DNA of 64,000 bases from Deltaproteobacteria bacterium (lineage in GTDB: Bacteria; Desulfobacterota; Desulfomonilia; Desulfomonilales; Desulfomonilaceae). This document shows, piece by piece, positions 26,788 through 35,250 of the stretch. The translations under genes were made by a program, and so were the position numbers. The notes beneath the pieces are model-generated. The model ran no database searches and was not told the origin of the DNA. It worked only from the letters and a program-made list of their open reading frames with translations. Position 1 is the stretch's first letter, and every line of letters starts with the position of its first letter. Location of the stretch: NCBI GenBank assembly GCA_021777225.1, contig JAJYDQ010000010.1, positions 1 through 64,000 of the forward strand. The letters are read 5' to 3'.

Positions 26788-29084
26788 CTGGTCGCTCCCC
26801 CTTCCCCTGCAAGCTTTATCAATTCAAATAAAGCCGCTTTGGTCTCTGCTGTGGTTTCTCCCAGCAAACCTGCAATTTCCTGAGCTACGCGCATCTGCTC
26901 GTGAATAACCTGATGAGCCTTATTAATAGTTTCAGTTTTGAAGACGTCAGCCTGTTGATCTTTCATCACCGTTTCTGTGACGTCCAGCAGCATGAGGACC
27001 CTCAGGTCTTCTTCCGGCAGATTAAAGTTGTAAAGCTTGGCTGTCCTCCCGACTTTTTCCAATTTAAGCCATTGAGAACCTCCGGATTCATCGACGTTAT
27101 CCAGAGGATCTATACCAAAAAGCTCCCTGAAACTTTTTCCCTGAACATCTTCCTGCGATTCTTTGGACGCAAGTTCAAGAAACGCGTGGTTGTTGTATAC
27201 AACTCTGTGGGCGTCATCGGCCAGAGCAATGGCGACGGGTAATTGCTGGAAGATGGTTTCCGCTCTCTGGTCCGCGTGTTCACGTCTAGTCTTGGCCAGG
27301 ATTAGCTTGGTTTGCAGCGCGGTATACACCATTAAGAGTATCTGATGAGGGCCAAATGGCTTGGGGATGTAGTCGTAGGCTCCCAGCTTTACAGTTTCAA
27401 CCGCTTCTTCGGTAGCTTTGAAGGAAGCGCTTAGAATAACGAGAATATCCGGCTGCCTTATTTTAATTTCCTTAAGTAGATCTTTCCCGCCGATATCCGG
27501 CATTTCTATATCGGTGATGATTACGTCATAGAGTTCTCGCTCAAGTTCTGCCAAGGCCTCAGAAGCGGATTGTACGGTTTTTACTGCAAATCCATCATTC
27601 TCAAGCACACGCTCGCAGATCTCCAGAACATTACTGTCAGGATCGGCCATAAGGATTCGTGAACTCGTTAGTGTTGCGCCTTCTCCGGTTGGCACGTCTA
27701 TTAAAGGGTCTGATATATGCGCCATTATGTGCGCCATACCGTCAGCCATCTTTTCTAACGACGCAAGCTTTTTGACCCGTTCAACCTGCTCTCTGGCCTG
27801 GTCAAGTTGACCTGTCTGGTCCGCGACCTTAGAAGCGAGCTGCGATCCCCATTCTTCCAGTTTCTTTCTTGATTCCGCCAAATTCCTGATCATCAAATTG
27901 AATGTGGCCGCAAGTTGACCTATTTCGTCTCTGGCTACGACTGGAACCTCCTGCGTCAAATCGCCTTCAGCAGCCCTTTTTGCGGCATTAAGCATTTGCT
28001 CGAGTGGCCTGTTGATCCAATTGACCAGGAAATAAGATATGGCGCCCATCAAAATGACTCCGCAAAGAGCAATGATGAGGAATGCGCCGACAAGACGATC
28101 AACTACCGATAGAATAGGTCTTTCGAGAGTAGCCACCTGAATAGCTCCAATTACCATGGAATCGTAATCTCGAATCGGTTCGGTAGCTGTCAAATAATCA
28201 TCGTGAAATTCCTTTTCAGATCTGATTACTATTGCTCCGGTCTTGAGAACATTGTCCCTGAGGCTTTGATTCATGAGAAAACCGGTAACAGGAAGTTTGT
28301 CACTGCCCCGAAGAGAAGAACTTATAGCCTTATCTCCTTGAAATAAAGCCACAAACCCTATCTCTTTCTCCGCATACGCCTGATCTTTAAACAAACGTTG
28401 GGAGATACGCTCCACTATCATGTGGTTGTTATTAATTAGAATTCCACCATAAATTATTGCAATCAGCTTGGAATCCTGAAAGACCGGATACGCGGCCTCC
28501 AACGTCATACCTTCCTTTGGAAGACTCGCTCCGAAGCGCTGAGCCAAGGTGGGATTGTCTTCGATCAGTTTCTTGATTTCACTGACCCTGAAACCTGATG
28601 CGCTCTTGCCCGATAATGCGGCTTTGACAACCGGAATGTTGGCTAAGCTCTCGCTTTTAGACTCCAACTGAAAGGCTTGAGCCACCAGCATACCGCTAGA
28701 GTCCACTACAGCCAGAAAGTCAAGGTCGTTTTCCAGATTCATCATTGCCAGACGGTTTCGAATCGCCGGGAAATCCCCAGTTTTGACGAAATCCTTTATC
28801 TTGTCCGATCCCCCGATCATCCGGATTTTGAGTTCAAGGTTTTCTTTGTAGCTGTTTACAATAAATACTGCTGTGGAAAGGTCGCTGGAGACCTTTTTCT
28901 GGGCTTCTTCAATGATAGTGTAGCGGGCGAGACGCATCCCCAGAATTACGGTAAGCAAGCCCACAAAGACAGCGACTCCTAAAAAAGCCCCCAATACCTT
29001 CTGCTTTAATGAAAAATCCTGGGCCCAACGAGTGAAGTCATCCCAGTTTTTCCATGGTACGCGAATGGTCTTTTCCTGGTCCAT
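26784..29084 (-). CDS. HAMP-receiver-PAS sensor protein without kinase catalytic domain
   Basis: A 766-residue membrane sensor. Order: transmembrane helix (about 31-52), extracytoplasmic Cache-like domain (about 55-325), second helix (about 330-355), HAMP (about 355-410), coiled coil, a remnant of a HisKA-like helix (LASLEKMADGMAHIMAHISD), a receiver domain (about 480-600; phospho-acceptor Asp in DVIITDIEMPDIGG; Lys in YIPKPFG), a PAS domain (about 615-705) and a C-terminal helix with RVAQEIAGLLGETTAETKAA. No ATP-binding N or G box is present. The C-terminal helix motif is one I associate with SpoIIE-linked PAS proteins. It probably passes a periplasmic signal to the overlapping SpoIIE phosphatase. 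Confidence 0.85.
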   Translation of the reverse strand: MDQEKTIRVPWKNWDDFTRWAQDFSLKQKVLGAFLGVAVFVGLLTVILGMRLARYTIIEEAQKKVSSDLSTAVFIVNSYKENLELKIRMIGGSDKIKDFVKTGDFPAIRNRLAMMNLENDLDFLAVVDSSGMLVAQAFQLESKSESLANIPVVKAALSGKSASGFRVSEIKKLIEDNPTLAQRFGASLPKEGMTLEAAYPVFQDSKLIAIIYGGILINNNHMIVERISQRLFKDQAYAEKEIGFVALFQGDKAISSSLRGSDKLPVTGFLMNQSLRDNVLKTGAIVIRSEKEFHDDYLTATEPIRDYDSMVIGAIQVATLERPILSVVDRLVGAFLIIALCGVILMGAISYFLVNWINRPLEQMLNAAKRAAEGDLTQEVPVVARDEIGQLAATFNLMIRNLAESRKKLEEWGSQLASKVADQTGQLDQAREQVERVKKLASLEKMADGMAHIMAHISDPLIDVPTGEGATLTSSRILMADPDSNVLEICERVLENDGFAVKTVQSASEALAELERELYDVIITDIEMPDIGGKDLLKEIKIRQPDILVILSASFKATEEAVETVKLGAYDYIPKPFGPHQILLMVYTALQTKLILAKTRREHADQRAETIFQQLPVAIALADDAHRVVYNNHAFLELASKESQEDVQGKSFRELFGIDPLDNVDESGGSQWLKLEKVGRTAKLYNFNLPEEDLRVLMLLDVTETVMKDQQADVFKTETINKAHQVIHEQMRVAQEIAGLLGETTAETKAALFELIKLAGEGGATR

Positions 29085-29099
29085 ATCCCGCCCACCTTC

Positions 29100-29345
29100 T
29101 TAGATTTTTTCGAGTATCTCCTGTTGAAAGATTGCTCTAGCTTCATCTACCGAGTTGGCATGAAATAACTCATCATCTATCAACAAATTCGCCCCGTCAG
29201 TACATTTATCCATACAAAACGATCCCTTTAACTCAACTTTGTTATCGAGTCCTGCGCTTTTAATGGCGTCTTTAAAATAATTGATTATTTCATGGGATCC
29301 CTTGAGATGACAGGCGCTTCCCACACAAATAGTGATCACACGCAT
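29100..29345 (-). CDS. Thioredoxin-like [2Fe-2S] ferredoxin
   Basis: This 81-residue protein resembles the NuoE/HndA-like [2Fe-2S] fold: CVGSACHLKGS near the N-terminus gives two cysteines and SFCMDKCTDG near residue 45 gives two more. AAAGGAG lies about 9 bases before the ATG at 29345, so I reject the TTG at 29354. It sits 16 bases before the sensor gene. In anaerobes such ferredoxins pair with the SpoIIE/PAS genes and can report redox state. No hydrogenase subunit is in the window. Confidence 0.88.
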   Translation of the reverse strand: MRVITICVGSACHLKGSHEIINYFKDAIKSAGLDNKVELKGSFCMDKCTDGANLLIDDELFHANSVDEARAIFQQEILEKI

Positions 29346-29400
29346 ATGGGTCAACTCCTTTCGTGAGCTGTATCAAAAAAACAATTGGACGCCCTAAAAA

Positions 29401-30276
29401 TCATAAAGCTCTCAGAAATTCGGGTCGAAGCGCTCTGGAATCTCTGGAATTAAGAATCGAGTCTATCGCAGACAAAATTTTTTCCTTGTCCATGGGTAAC
29501 GTCGCCCTTACAGGAAGATAATTCGAGGCGTGATTAGACCTGAAAACGCATCTTGTGAACGAAGACTCAGCTATGACAATTCTAAGCTCCTTGATAAGTC
29601 CAAAAGGGTCTGGAAGCTTGAAGGCGCCCTGAGAGAATTCTTCGTGCAACGGTGTGCCTGGAACTAATATAACACTAAGCGCTCCAACAAAATCAGGGTC
29701 CATGTCGGTCAATATCTTTGCGGTACCCTGCGCGTGATCGATGCTTCCCTCGATCCCGCCAATCCCAAGAAGAACTGTTACCGACAGATCTATCCCAGAT
29801 TCTTTAACCCTATGAGCAGCTTCCACAAGCTGTTTATAATCTGAACCCTTACAAATTTTTTTCAACAGTTTCTCATCCCCGGTTTCAACACCCAAGTATA
29901 TGATGCCCAGGTTCAATTCTTTTAGTTTTTTCAACTCATCAACTGATTTCCTAAGTATGTCTTTCGCGTTGGCGTAAACCCCAATTCGTTCCGCTTCAGG
30001 GTGAAACCTGTTTACTAGTTCCATGATTTCCGTCAACCGCTTTTGAGGGACGCATAAAGCATCGCCGTCTGCCAGAAATATGCGGCGGACTGGGCCCATC
30101 TCCGTGGATTCAGCAAGATCCTCAGTGATTTCTTTAATATTTCTAACGGAAAATGGCTTATCAAGGTAGCTCCCACAAAACGAGCACTTGTTGTGACTGC
30201 ACCCTAAAGTAACCTGGATTATGAGGCTCTCCGCCTCGCTGGGCGGTCTATAGACACTTCCTATATATCTCAACAA
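29401..30276 (-). CDS. Radical-SAM protein with a CX4CX2C cluster motif
   Basis: A 291-residue radical-SAM enzyme. The motif is GCSHNKCSFCGSY near residue 25, with four residues between the first two cysteines rather than three; this spacing is typical of one large uncharacterised subgroup. Later parts are IFLADGDALCVPQ (residues about 70-82), GIYLGVETGDEKLLKKICKG type region near 129-150, and DLSVTVLLGIGG near residue 165. It precedes the [2Fe-2S] ferredoxin by about 55 bases on the same strand, so the ferredoxin could supply electrons. Reaction unknown. Confidence 0.85.
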   Translation of the reverse strand: MLRYIGSVYRPPSEAESLIIQVTLGCSHNKCSFCGSYLDKPFSVRNIKEITEDLAESTEMGPVRRIFLADGDALCVPQKRLTEIMELVNRFHPEAERIGVYANAKDILRKSVDELKKLKELNLGIIYLGVETGDEKLLKKICKGSDYKQLVEAAHRVKESGIDLSVTVLLGIGGIEGSIDHAQGTAKILTDMDPDFVGALSVILVPGTPLHEEFSQGAFKLPDPFGLIKELRIVIAESSFTRCVFRSNHASNYLPVRATLPMDKEKILSAIDSILNSRDSRALRPEFLRAL

Positions 30277-30300
30277 CGATTCCCTCCGTCTTATTCCTTA

Positions 30301-30906
30301 CTAGTTGTAGTTGATGCCCTGTTTGACAAATTTATCAAAGTTCTTGATGGCATCCTCATGATCTTTTCCATCCACGTTAAGTAATATATAATATACACTT
30401 TCGGAACCAGGAACCACATATAGTATTTTTTTTTCCGGGATTATCGGGCCAACCATGATCGGGATCTTTTTTCCAGAGATAGGATCTTCGAAGGCAGATT
30501 CAGTCCATCCGGGAGGAATATCATCGACGACTTTACCGTTTTGGGTTTGCAAACGTTTACGCTTGCGAATGTACTTTGTATTAAAGACTACTTTATATGC
30601 TGTTTTGGCGCCAATAGGAACATATTCCTCACGGTCTCCGGGTCTAATCGTTTCGCCTTCAGGGAAAAGCGCCGGGTAATGAATGGCCAGATTTTCTATT
30701 GGCTTGGAAACTGGGGCTTTCCTGATTTCAATGGAGATGTCATCAGAGGTGTCCGAGAGTTTCGCCAGGTTACTATTTTCGCTTACTAAGGGGAAAGGCC
30801 GGTATTTTATCTCGGACATTCCTCTAGGGCCAAAACAGTTCTGAACAAGGATCGCGCTGATCCCCAACGAAATAACCTTAAAAATAATCCTTAGCAAGGG
30901 TGGCAT
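30301..30906 (-). CDS. Probable lipoprotein or secreted protein, unknown
   Basis: A 201-residue protein with an N-terminal hydrophobic segment (LLRIIFKVISLGISAILVQ) ending near NCFG; the Cys could be lipidated although the box is not ideal. The mature part is beta-rich with KTAYKVVFNTKYIRKRKR, PPGWTESAFEDPISGKK and YVVPGSESVYYILLNVDGK. No family is recognised. It lies in the long minus-strand signalling block, 25 bases before the radical-SAM gene, so it is probably co-transcribed and may be the block's envelope component. Confidence 0.6.
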   Translation of the reverse strand: MPPLLRIIFKVISLGISAILVQNCFGPRGMSEIKYRPFPLVSENSNLAKLSDTSDDISIEIRKAPVSKPIENLAIHYPALFPEGETIRPGDREEYVPIGAKTAYKVVFNTKYIRKRKRLQTQNGKVVDDIPPGWTESAFEDPISGKKIPIMVGPIIPEKKILYVVPGSESVYYILLNVDGKDHEDAIKNFDKFVKQGINYN

Positions 30907-30972
30907 TCGTTGTTATGGCCTAAGTTATTGAGTCGCAATGCGACTAACTCTCAGCCTGCATCGCGACTAATC

Positions 30973-31521
30973 CTAATTGCTTACTATATCAGCTACCGTC
31001 AAAAAAAGATCGGATTCTCTCAATACCCCTATCAAATCTCCGTTTTCATATACCGGCAACACTGTAATGTTGTTCGCGTACATGAGTTTGAGGGCCGACA
31101 ACAGGTCCTCTTGCGCCTGGATCAGGCCTCTGACTTTTAGCATCAAATGCTTGACCTTTGTATCAGCGTTTTTTATTACGCGCGCCTGAAAACTCAACCT
31201 GGATTCATCAAGATCCAGACTGTCAGCTTGGGCAAACGCTACTGACACCCCTATGGCTTCGAGCCTTTGCGTTAAACCACCTGCTATTTCAGGAATCAGG
31301 GCTCTTAAAATGGTCCTAAAATCCAGGATCCCCACTAAATGTTTTCTAGAATCTAGAACCAGTATATTACGGTGCCCCGCTTCAGTGCATTTACCTACTT
31401 CTACCTGACAATACACTTTTCTCAAAGCCAAAATTGCTTCAGATAGCGGACTATCTTCATTTGTGACAGCGTAGTCTCCGATCGGCACAAGCAGATCTGT
31501 AACTTTTCTAGTTAGTGGCAT
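30973..31521 (-). CDS. CBS-domain protein
   Basis: A 182-residue cytoplasmic protein with a pair of CBS motifs: about residues 5-70 (VTDLLVPIGDYAVTNEDSPLS..., ILVLDSRKHLVGILDFRTIL) and about 120-180 (VKHLMLKVRGLIQAQEDLLS..., ITVLPVYENGDLIGVLRESDLF). CBS pairs bind adenosyl compounds and sense energy or SAM levels. No enzyme domain is attached. It follows the TauE-type permease and its small membrane partner by 77 bases on the same strand, so it likely gates or reports on that transport system. Confidence 0.87.
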   Translation of the reverse strand: MPLTRKVTDLLVPIGDYAVTNEDSPLSEAILALRKVYCQVEVGKCTEAGHRNILVLDSRKHLVGILDFRTILRALIPEIAGGLTQRLEAIGVSVAFAQADSLDLDESRLSFQARVIKNADTKVKHLMLKVRGLIQAQEDLLSALKLMYANNITVLPVYENGDLIGVLRESDLFLTVADIVSN

Positions 31522-31598
31522 CGTAATTCCCTCACCACAAAATTCAAGGATGTGGCAGAAAGTAATTGAATTGGGTAATTGTAGTCTTCACGCCGAAT

Positions 31599-32027
31599 TC
31601 AGTGTCCGCCTGATCCCAGGATACCACTTGCGGCCAGACTCAGAATTACGGCTTCCAGTAATGAAAAAGCAGCATACAATTTATCGTTGTTCTTCCAAAG
31701 CACCGGCACAATTACCAGAAAGCAGACTATGGTCACACCCGCCAAGAAGGCTATTCCTATAAAATTGATGAAATCACCATATCCCAACATGCTAACCCAC
31801 CACCAACCCTGATGAATGTTGGCGGTTTGCAAATATTCGCCAACACTGAGTGACCAATATTTTGATATTTCCGTGACAGGAATATATGGTTTTATTATTC
31901 CGAGAACATAAAGAGCAAAAGTGGCAAGGATCAGCATCAAGCCAAGATACATGCCTTTTTCCAATATCCCGGCATACACGACTTGTTCCGGAGACGCCTG
32001 CAACGATTTGTGAGGATCGCCTTTCAT
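31599..32027 (-). CDS. Small membrane protein, DUF1634-like partner of TauE/SafE
   Basis: A 142-residue protein with three predicted transmembrane helices: about 27-46 (LGLMLILATFALYVLGII), 85-108 (FINFIGIAFLAGVTIVCFLV) and 117-137 (AFSLLEAVILSLAASGIL). The last two resemble the DUF1634 family, which often stands beside TauE/SafE permease genes. It lies 68 bases after the TauE gene on the same strand. Family membership is tentative; partnership is inferred from position. Confidence 0.65.
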   Translation of the reverse strand: MKGDPHKSLQASPEQVVYAGILEKGMYLGLMLILATFALYVLGIIKPYIPVTEISKYWSLSVGEYLQTANIHQGWWWVSMLGYGDFINFIGIAFLAGVTIVCFLVIVPVLWKNNDKLYAAFSLLEAVILSLAASGILGSGGH

Positions 32028-32095
32028 TTGGATTACTCCTCTAAAGATTATTTTCCTCGACTGTAATTATCGACATTTTTTAGTCGCAACTCGGT

Positions 32096-33052
32096 TTAAA
32101 ATCCCAGTCCCTTGCTCAAGGCTTTTAGACCAGCAAAAGCGAGCATACCGATGACGATCCACCTGACAAGACCCGGCTTTGCAACTCTCAATAGACGTAC
32201 GCCAACAAATGATCCGCCCATAATTCCAACAAGAGAAGGAACCACAATCATTGGAATTACACAGCCCTGGTTCATGTATATCCATGCGGCTGAAGTGTCT
32301 GTAATTGACAGCAAAAACTTGCTGGTCGCAACGCTTATCTTGAGTGGGGCGCCCATGAGTAAATTGAGTACAGGCACATTCGCCCAACCTGCCCCCAATC
32401 CGAACATGCCCGCCATGATTCCTATAGCCACAAACAATATTAACCCCTGCCAGGTCCTGTGAATCTTCCAGTCAATTATTTCACCTGTGCTGGCTTCCTG
32501 GTAAACTCCATAAATCTTTAACACTGAAGATATCGGGTCTGCCTTTGGAACATTTGGAACCGTAGACTTTTTAGCCACCAACATCAAAATGCAGATGCCG
32601 ATAATTGTAACCCCCAAAGCGATCTGCACGACTTGAGTAGGAAGCGCCAAGCCTATCATAGCCCCCAGGATAGCAAATGAGCTAGCTATCAGAGCTACGG
32701 GCATGGCTAGTCTCAAACTTGCCAGATTCATTTTTAGCAAACCTGGGCCAGCCGCTAAAGCTCCAGCCAAAGCCACAAGCAACCCAGCCCCACGTACAAA
32801 ATCCAAATGAAACGGAAAAAAACCGCTGATTATCGGGACAAACAAAACTCCTCCACCTACCCCGCCAAGTACGGCCGCAACCCCCATGACGAAAGTGACC
32901 ACGAGGAGAAGCAGCGGCCAAATCCACCAAGAAAATGACGAAGCGTTGTCCACCACTACCATGCCTTCATTGGCAAAACCGCTGCCAGCCAAAATATCAA
33001 CCGACAATAGGAGCGCTAAACCCCACGCGCCCACTTTACCGGTCCTTGTCAT
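32096..33052 (-). CDS. TauE/SafE-family permease (sulfite/sulfonate-type exporter family)
   Basis: A 318-residue polytopic membrane protein with about eight helices. The first repeat has VTFVMGVAAVLGGVGGGVLFVPIISGFFP (about residues 51-79), the glycine-rich signature of TauE/SafE proteins; the second has FVAIGIMAGMFGLGAGWANVPVLNLLMG (about 205-232). The ends run VPSLVGIMGGSFVGVRLL. Family members export sulfite, sulfoacetate or related anions. In a sulfite-reducing organism, sulfite or thiosulfate is a plausible substrate, but this is inference. It lies between two-component genes and a CBS gene in one strand run. Confidence 0.88.
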   Translation of the reverse strand: MTRTGKVGAWGLALLLSVDILAGSGFANEGMVVVDNASSFSWWIWPLLLLVVTFVMGVAAVLGGVGGGVLFVPIISGFFPFHLDFVRGAGLLVALAGALAAGPGLLKMNLASLRLAMPVALIASSFAILGAMIGLALPTQVVQIALGVTIIGICILMLVAKKSTVPNVPKADPISSVLKIYGVYQEASTGEIIDWKIHRTWQGLILFVAIGIMAGMFGLGAGWANVPVLNLLMGAPLKISVATSKFLLSITDTSAAWIYMNQGCVIPMIVVPSLVGIMGGSFVGVRLLRVAKPGLVRWIVIGMLAFAGLKALSKGLGF

Positions 33053-33193
33053 ATTTCACCTCTTGACAACTCATAATGTTAAAAAACAGCTACCCCTTCA
33101 ACAGGACCGACCCCGACTAGCCATTGACCAACTGTCAGGAAAGTTCGCTTGAAAACGGTGCGGTCAAATAAAATTTTTAGGCCTGTTGAAACG

Positions 33194-33622
33194 TTACCAT
33201 CCTTTGGTTTCTATTATCTTGTCAATCTCAGCCTGGCGCAATTGTGCTTCCTGCTCAGACTTCCGTTTATAGGCCGTCCTGATTTTTTCGGAAAGCTCTT
33301 CAGTCGCCGAAGGTTTCAGCAGGTAATCATACGCCCCGAGTTTCATCCCTTCTATCGCTGTCTCAACTGTCCCATGCCCGGTGAGCATGATAACTTCCGA
33401 AAGCGGCCAGGAAGTTTTGATCTCCTTAAGTGTCAGAACACCACTCTTGCCGGGCATCATGACATCCAGCAGCACAACATCGGCAATTTCTTCCCTCATC
33501 CTTAAAACAGCCTCGTCTCCGTTCAGGGCTACCCTTGTCTTAAATCCCCGAGCTTCCAGACGCTCTGAGAGCAATTCAGCAAATTCCTGCTCATCGTCTA
33601 CAATCAGGACTTTAATCGCCAT
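33194..33622 (-). CDS. Stand-alone response-regulator receiver protein (downstream)
   Basis: A 142-residue receiver with VLIVDDEQEFAELLSERL at the N-terminus (acidic pair), the phospho-acceptor Asp in VVLLDVMMPGKSG near residue 52, Thr in VIMLTGHG and Lys in YDYLLKPSATEELSEKI. A short helical tail follows; no DNA-binding or enzyme domain. It is the last of three stand-alone receivers in this block, so output is probably through protein contact or phosphorelay. It ends 141 bases before the TauE gene. Confidence 0.92.
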   Translation of the reverse strand: MAIKVLIVDDEQEFAELLSERLEARGFKTRVALNGDEAVLRMREEIADVVLLDVMMPGKSGVLTLKEIKTSWPLSEVIMLTGHGTVETAIEGMKLGAYDYLLKPSATEELSEKIRTAYKRKSEQEAQLRQAEIDKIIETKGW

Positions 33623-33635
33623 GGGCCGATTCCTC

Positions 33636-34094
33636 TCATTTGTTTTTGTCGTGTCCCTTCATGATTTCTCGTGCAGAATCAAAATCTCCTTCTTCTGCAA
33701 AAGACGCCGCTACCATAGTTTCTTCAAGTTTTTTCTTATATGCCGCTTTCAATGTCCTCATTAACTGATCTAAAGCTACTGGTTTTCTCAAATACTCGAA
33801 TACCCCAAGCCGGCGCGCCTCAACTTCATCGGCCTCAGACCCATGACCAGTTAGCATGACGACCTGAACCCCGGGGTATGCTTCACGGGCCCTTCTTAAT
33901 ACTTCCATTCCATCCATTCCCGGCATCTTCAAATCAACCAGGAGGACGTCCGGTGGGTCCTCTTCGAGTTTTTTCATCGCTTCTTCGCCGCTCAGGGCAA
34001 CTGAAGTATCAAGGTTACGCATTTGTATTCGTTCATCCAGCGTACGGACGAAATCTTCCTCGTCATCTACCATTAGAACTTTGAATTCTTTCAT
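33636..34094 (-). CDS. Stand-alone response-regulator receiver protein (middle)
   Basis: About 152 residues from the ATG at 34094, which has TGGAGGA 6 bases upstream; the frame to 34139 is rejected. It has VLMVDDEEDFVRTLDERI, the phospho-acceptor in VLLVDLKMPGMDG, VVMLTGHGSEADEVEARRLG and YLRKPVALDQLM. A C-terminal tail of about 25 polar residues follows. No output domain. It lies between the degenerate kinase and the downstream receiver, 13 bases from the latter. Confidence 0.92.
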   Translation of the reverse strand: MKEFKVLMVDDEEDFVRTLDERIQMRNLDTSVALSGEEAMKKLEEDPPDVLLVDLKMPGMDGMEVLRRAREAYPGVQVVMLTGHGSEADEVEARRLGVFEYLRKPVALDQLMRTLKAAYKKKLEETMVAASFAEEGDFDSAREIMKGHDKNK

Positions 34095-34209
34095 TATGTT
34101 CCTCCAGCCATCCAAAAAGGTTGTTTTTCCCCTGTTCAAGTCCCAGTGTTAACTGTACAAAACAATTTTCTTTGTCGGCCAATCGTAAATGGCGCTTCAG
34201 GAATTCAAT

Positions 34210-34854
34210 TTACTGAGAAAAATTTACAATTAGAGAATCTTTTCCTGCGGATGATCCTATTGACGCTCCGTGATTCTTGAACTCATTTTCCAGAGCGTCC
34301 CACTCCGGACCTGCCAATATTTTTTCCAGTAAAAACGAATTTGAAACCGGGGCGTTTATTGTAACGGAAAACCCTTGATTGCCAATTTTACAGCCTACCG
34401 CTTTTAATCTTATTTCGGATCCTTTGCCTATCACTGGCGCAAGAAACTCCAAGATCCTGAAGATCAGCATTCGTGTCGTCAGCGGATTAGAATTTGAAGT
34501 TACCGGCATGTCCGCCTGTTCGACGATAAAATCTACGGCATTTGATCGACTTAATTTTTTGGATAAAATTACTATTTGATTCAAAACCAGGTTTAAGTCT
34601 TCACTTTGGCGCTCAACTTCCGGTACGTGGCTGAATTCATTTAATTGGGCCATAATTTCAGCCCCTCGTATAACCTGATTTTCGATCTTGCCCATTATTT
34701 TTTGGAACTTGTCCTTGTAAGGAAACGCTGATTCATCACACATGCCAAGTAAGTCTTCAGCCAAACCGGATGATTCCCTTATGATTGCAAGGACATTTTT
34801 CATCTCGTGAGTCATGGCCGCTGTTATTTTCCCGATGAAAATGGTTTCTTTCAT
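34210..34854 (-). CDS. Degenerate histidine kinase, possible histidine phosphotransferase
   Basis: A 214-residue protein with a HisKA-type dimerisation helix (KITAAMTHEMKNVLAIIRES, conserved His near residue 16) and a region where an ATP-binding domain would be, but without the N box (LEFLAPVIGKGSEIRLK where NLLLNA is expected) and without G boxes (VTINAPVSNS instead of DNGPG). This resembles proteins such as ChpT or Spo0B that pass phosphate between receivers. It sits between receiver genes, sharing one base (TAATG) with the upstream one. The phosphotransfer role is inferred from the missing ATP site and the position. Confidence 0.72.
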   Translation of the reverse strand: MKETIFIGKITAAMTHEMKNVLAIIRESSGLAEDLLGMCDESAFPYKDKFQKIMGKIENQVIRGAEIMAQLNEFSHVPEVERQSEDLNLVLNQIVILSKKLSRSNAVDFIVEQADMPVTSNSNPLTTRMLIFRILEFLAPVIGKGSEIRLKAVGCKIGNQGFSVTINAPVSNSFLLEKILAGPEWDALENEFKNHGASIGSSAGKDSLIVNFSQ

Positions 34855-35249
34855 TACTTTTCCTGCCCAGCTTCGTCTGCAGACCTTTTTCTGACAGCTA
34901 AACCAATTTTCTCGATTAGATTTTCAATTTGGAGTGGCTTTGTCAAAAAGTCGAAGGCGCCTTGACTTACACCGGAGGCGCCTTCCGCAGTAGAACTCAG
35001 GCCCGTTAGGAGAATAACTTCAATATTCGGATAAAGACCTCTTACTTTTCTCAGGACGGTCGAACCACTCATACCAGGCATCATGAGATCCAGAACCATC
35101 ACATCGGGCTGATAGGTTTCAAGTAGATCAAGCGCCTCTTGTCCGCTGAAAGCAGTATTTACCTTAATTCCTCTCATGCCTAATCGTTCAGCGAGCGTTA
35201 GAGCGAAATCCCTTTCGTCATCAACCAAGAGCACTTTCCAATCATTCAT
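34854..35249 (-). CDS. Stand-alone response-regulator receiver protein (upstream)
   Basis: A 131-residue single-domain receiver: VLLVDDERDFALTLAERLG, Asp in VMVLDLMMPGMSG near residue 53, VILLTGLSSTAEGASG, and FDFLTKPLQIENLIEKI. It begins one base after the sensor kinase gene's stop region (35251) and shares its last base with the next gene, so it is tightly coupled to both. It is the most likely direct partner of the upstream sensor kinase. Confidence 0.92.
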   Translation of the reverse strand: MNDWKVLLVDDERDFALTLAERLGMRGIKVNTAFSGQEALDLLETYQPDVMVLDLMMPGMSGSTVLRKVRGLYPNIEVILLTGLSSTAEGASGVSQGAFDFLTKPLQIENLIEKIGLAVRKRSADEAGQEK

Positions 35250-35250
35250 T

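Noticed and set aside
25630-29345. Part of an [FeFe]-hydrogenase cluster
   Set aside because: The SpoIIE, PAS and ferredoxin genes fit such clusters, but no hydrogenase catalytic or diaphorase subunit is present in the window.
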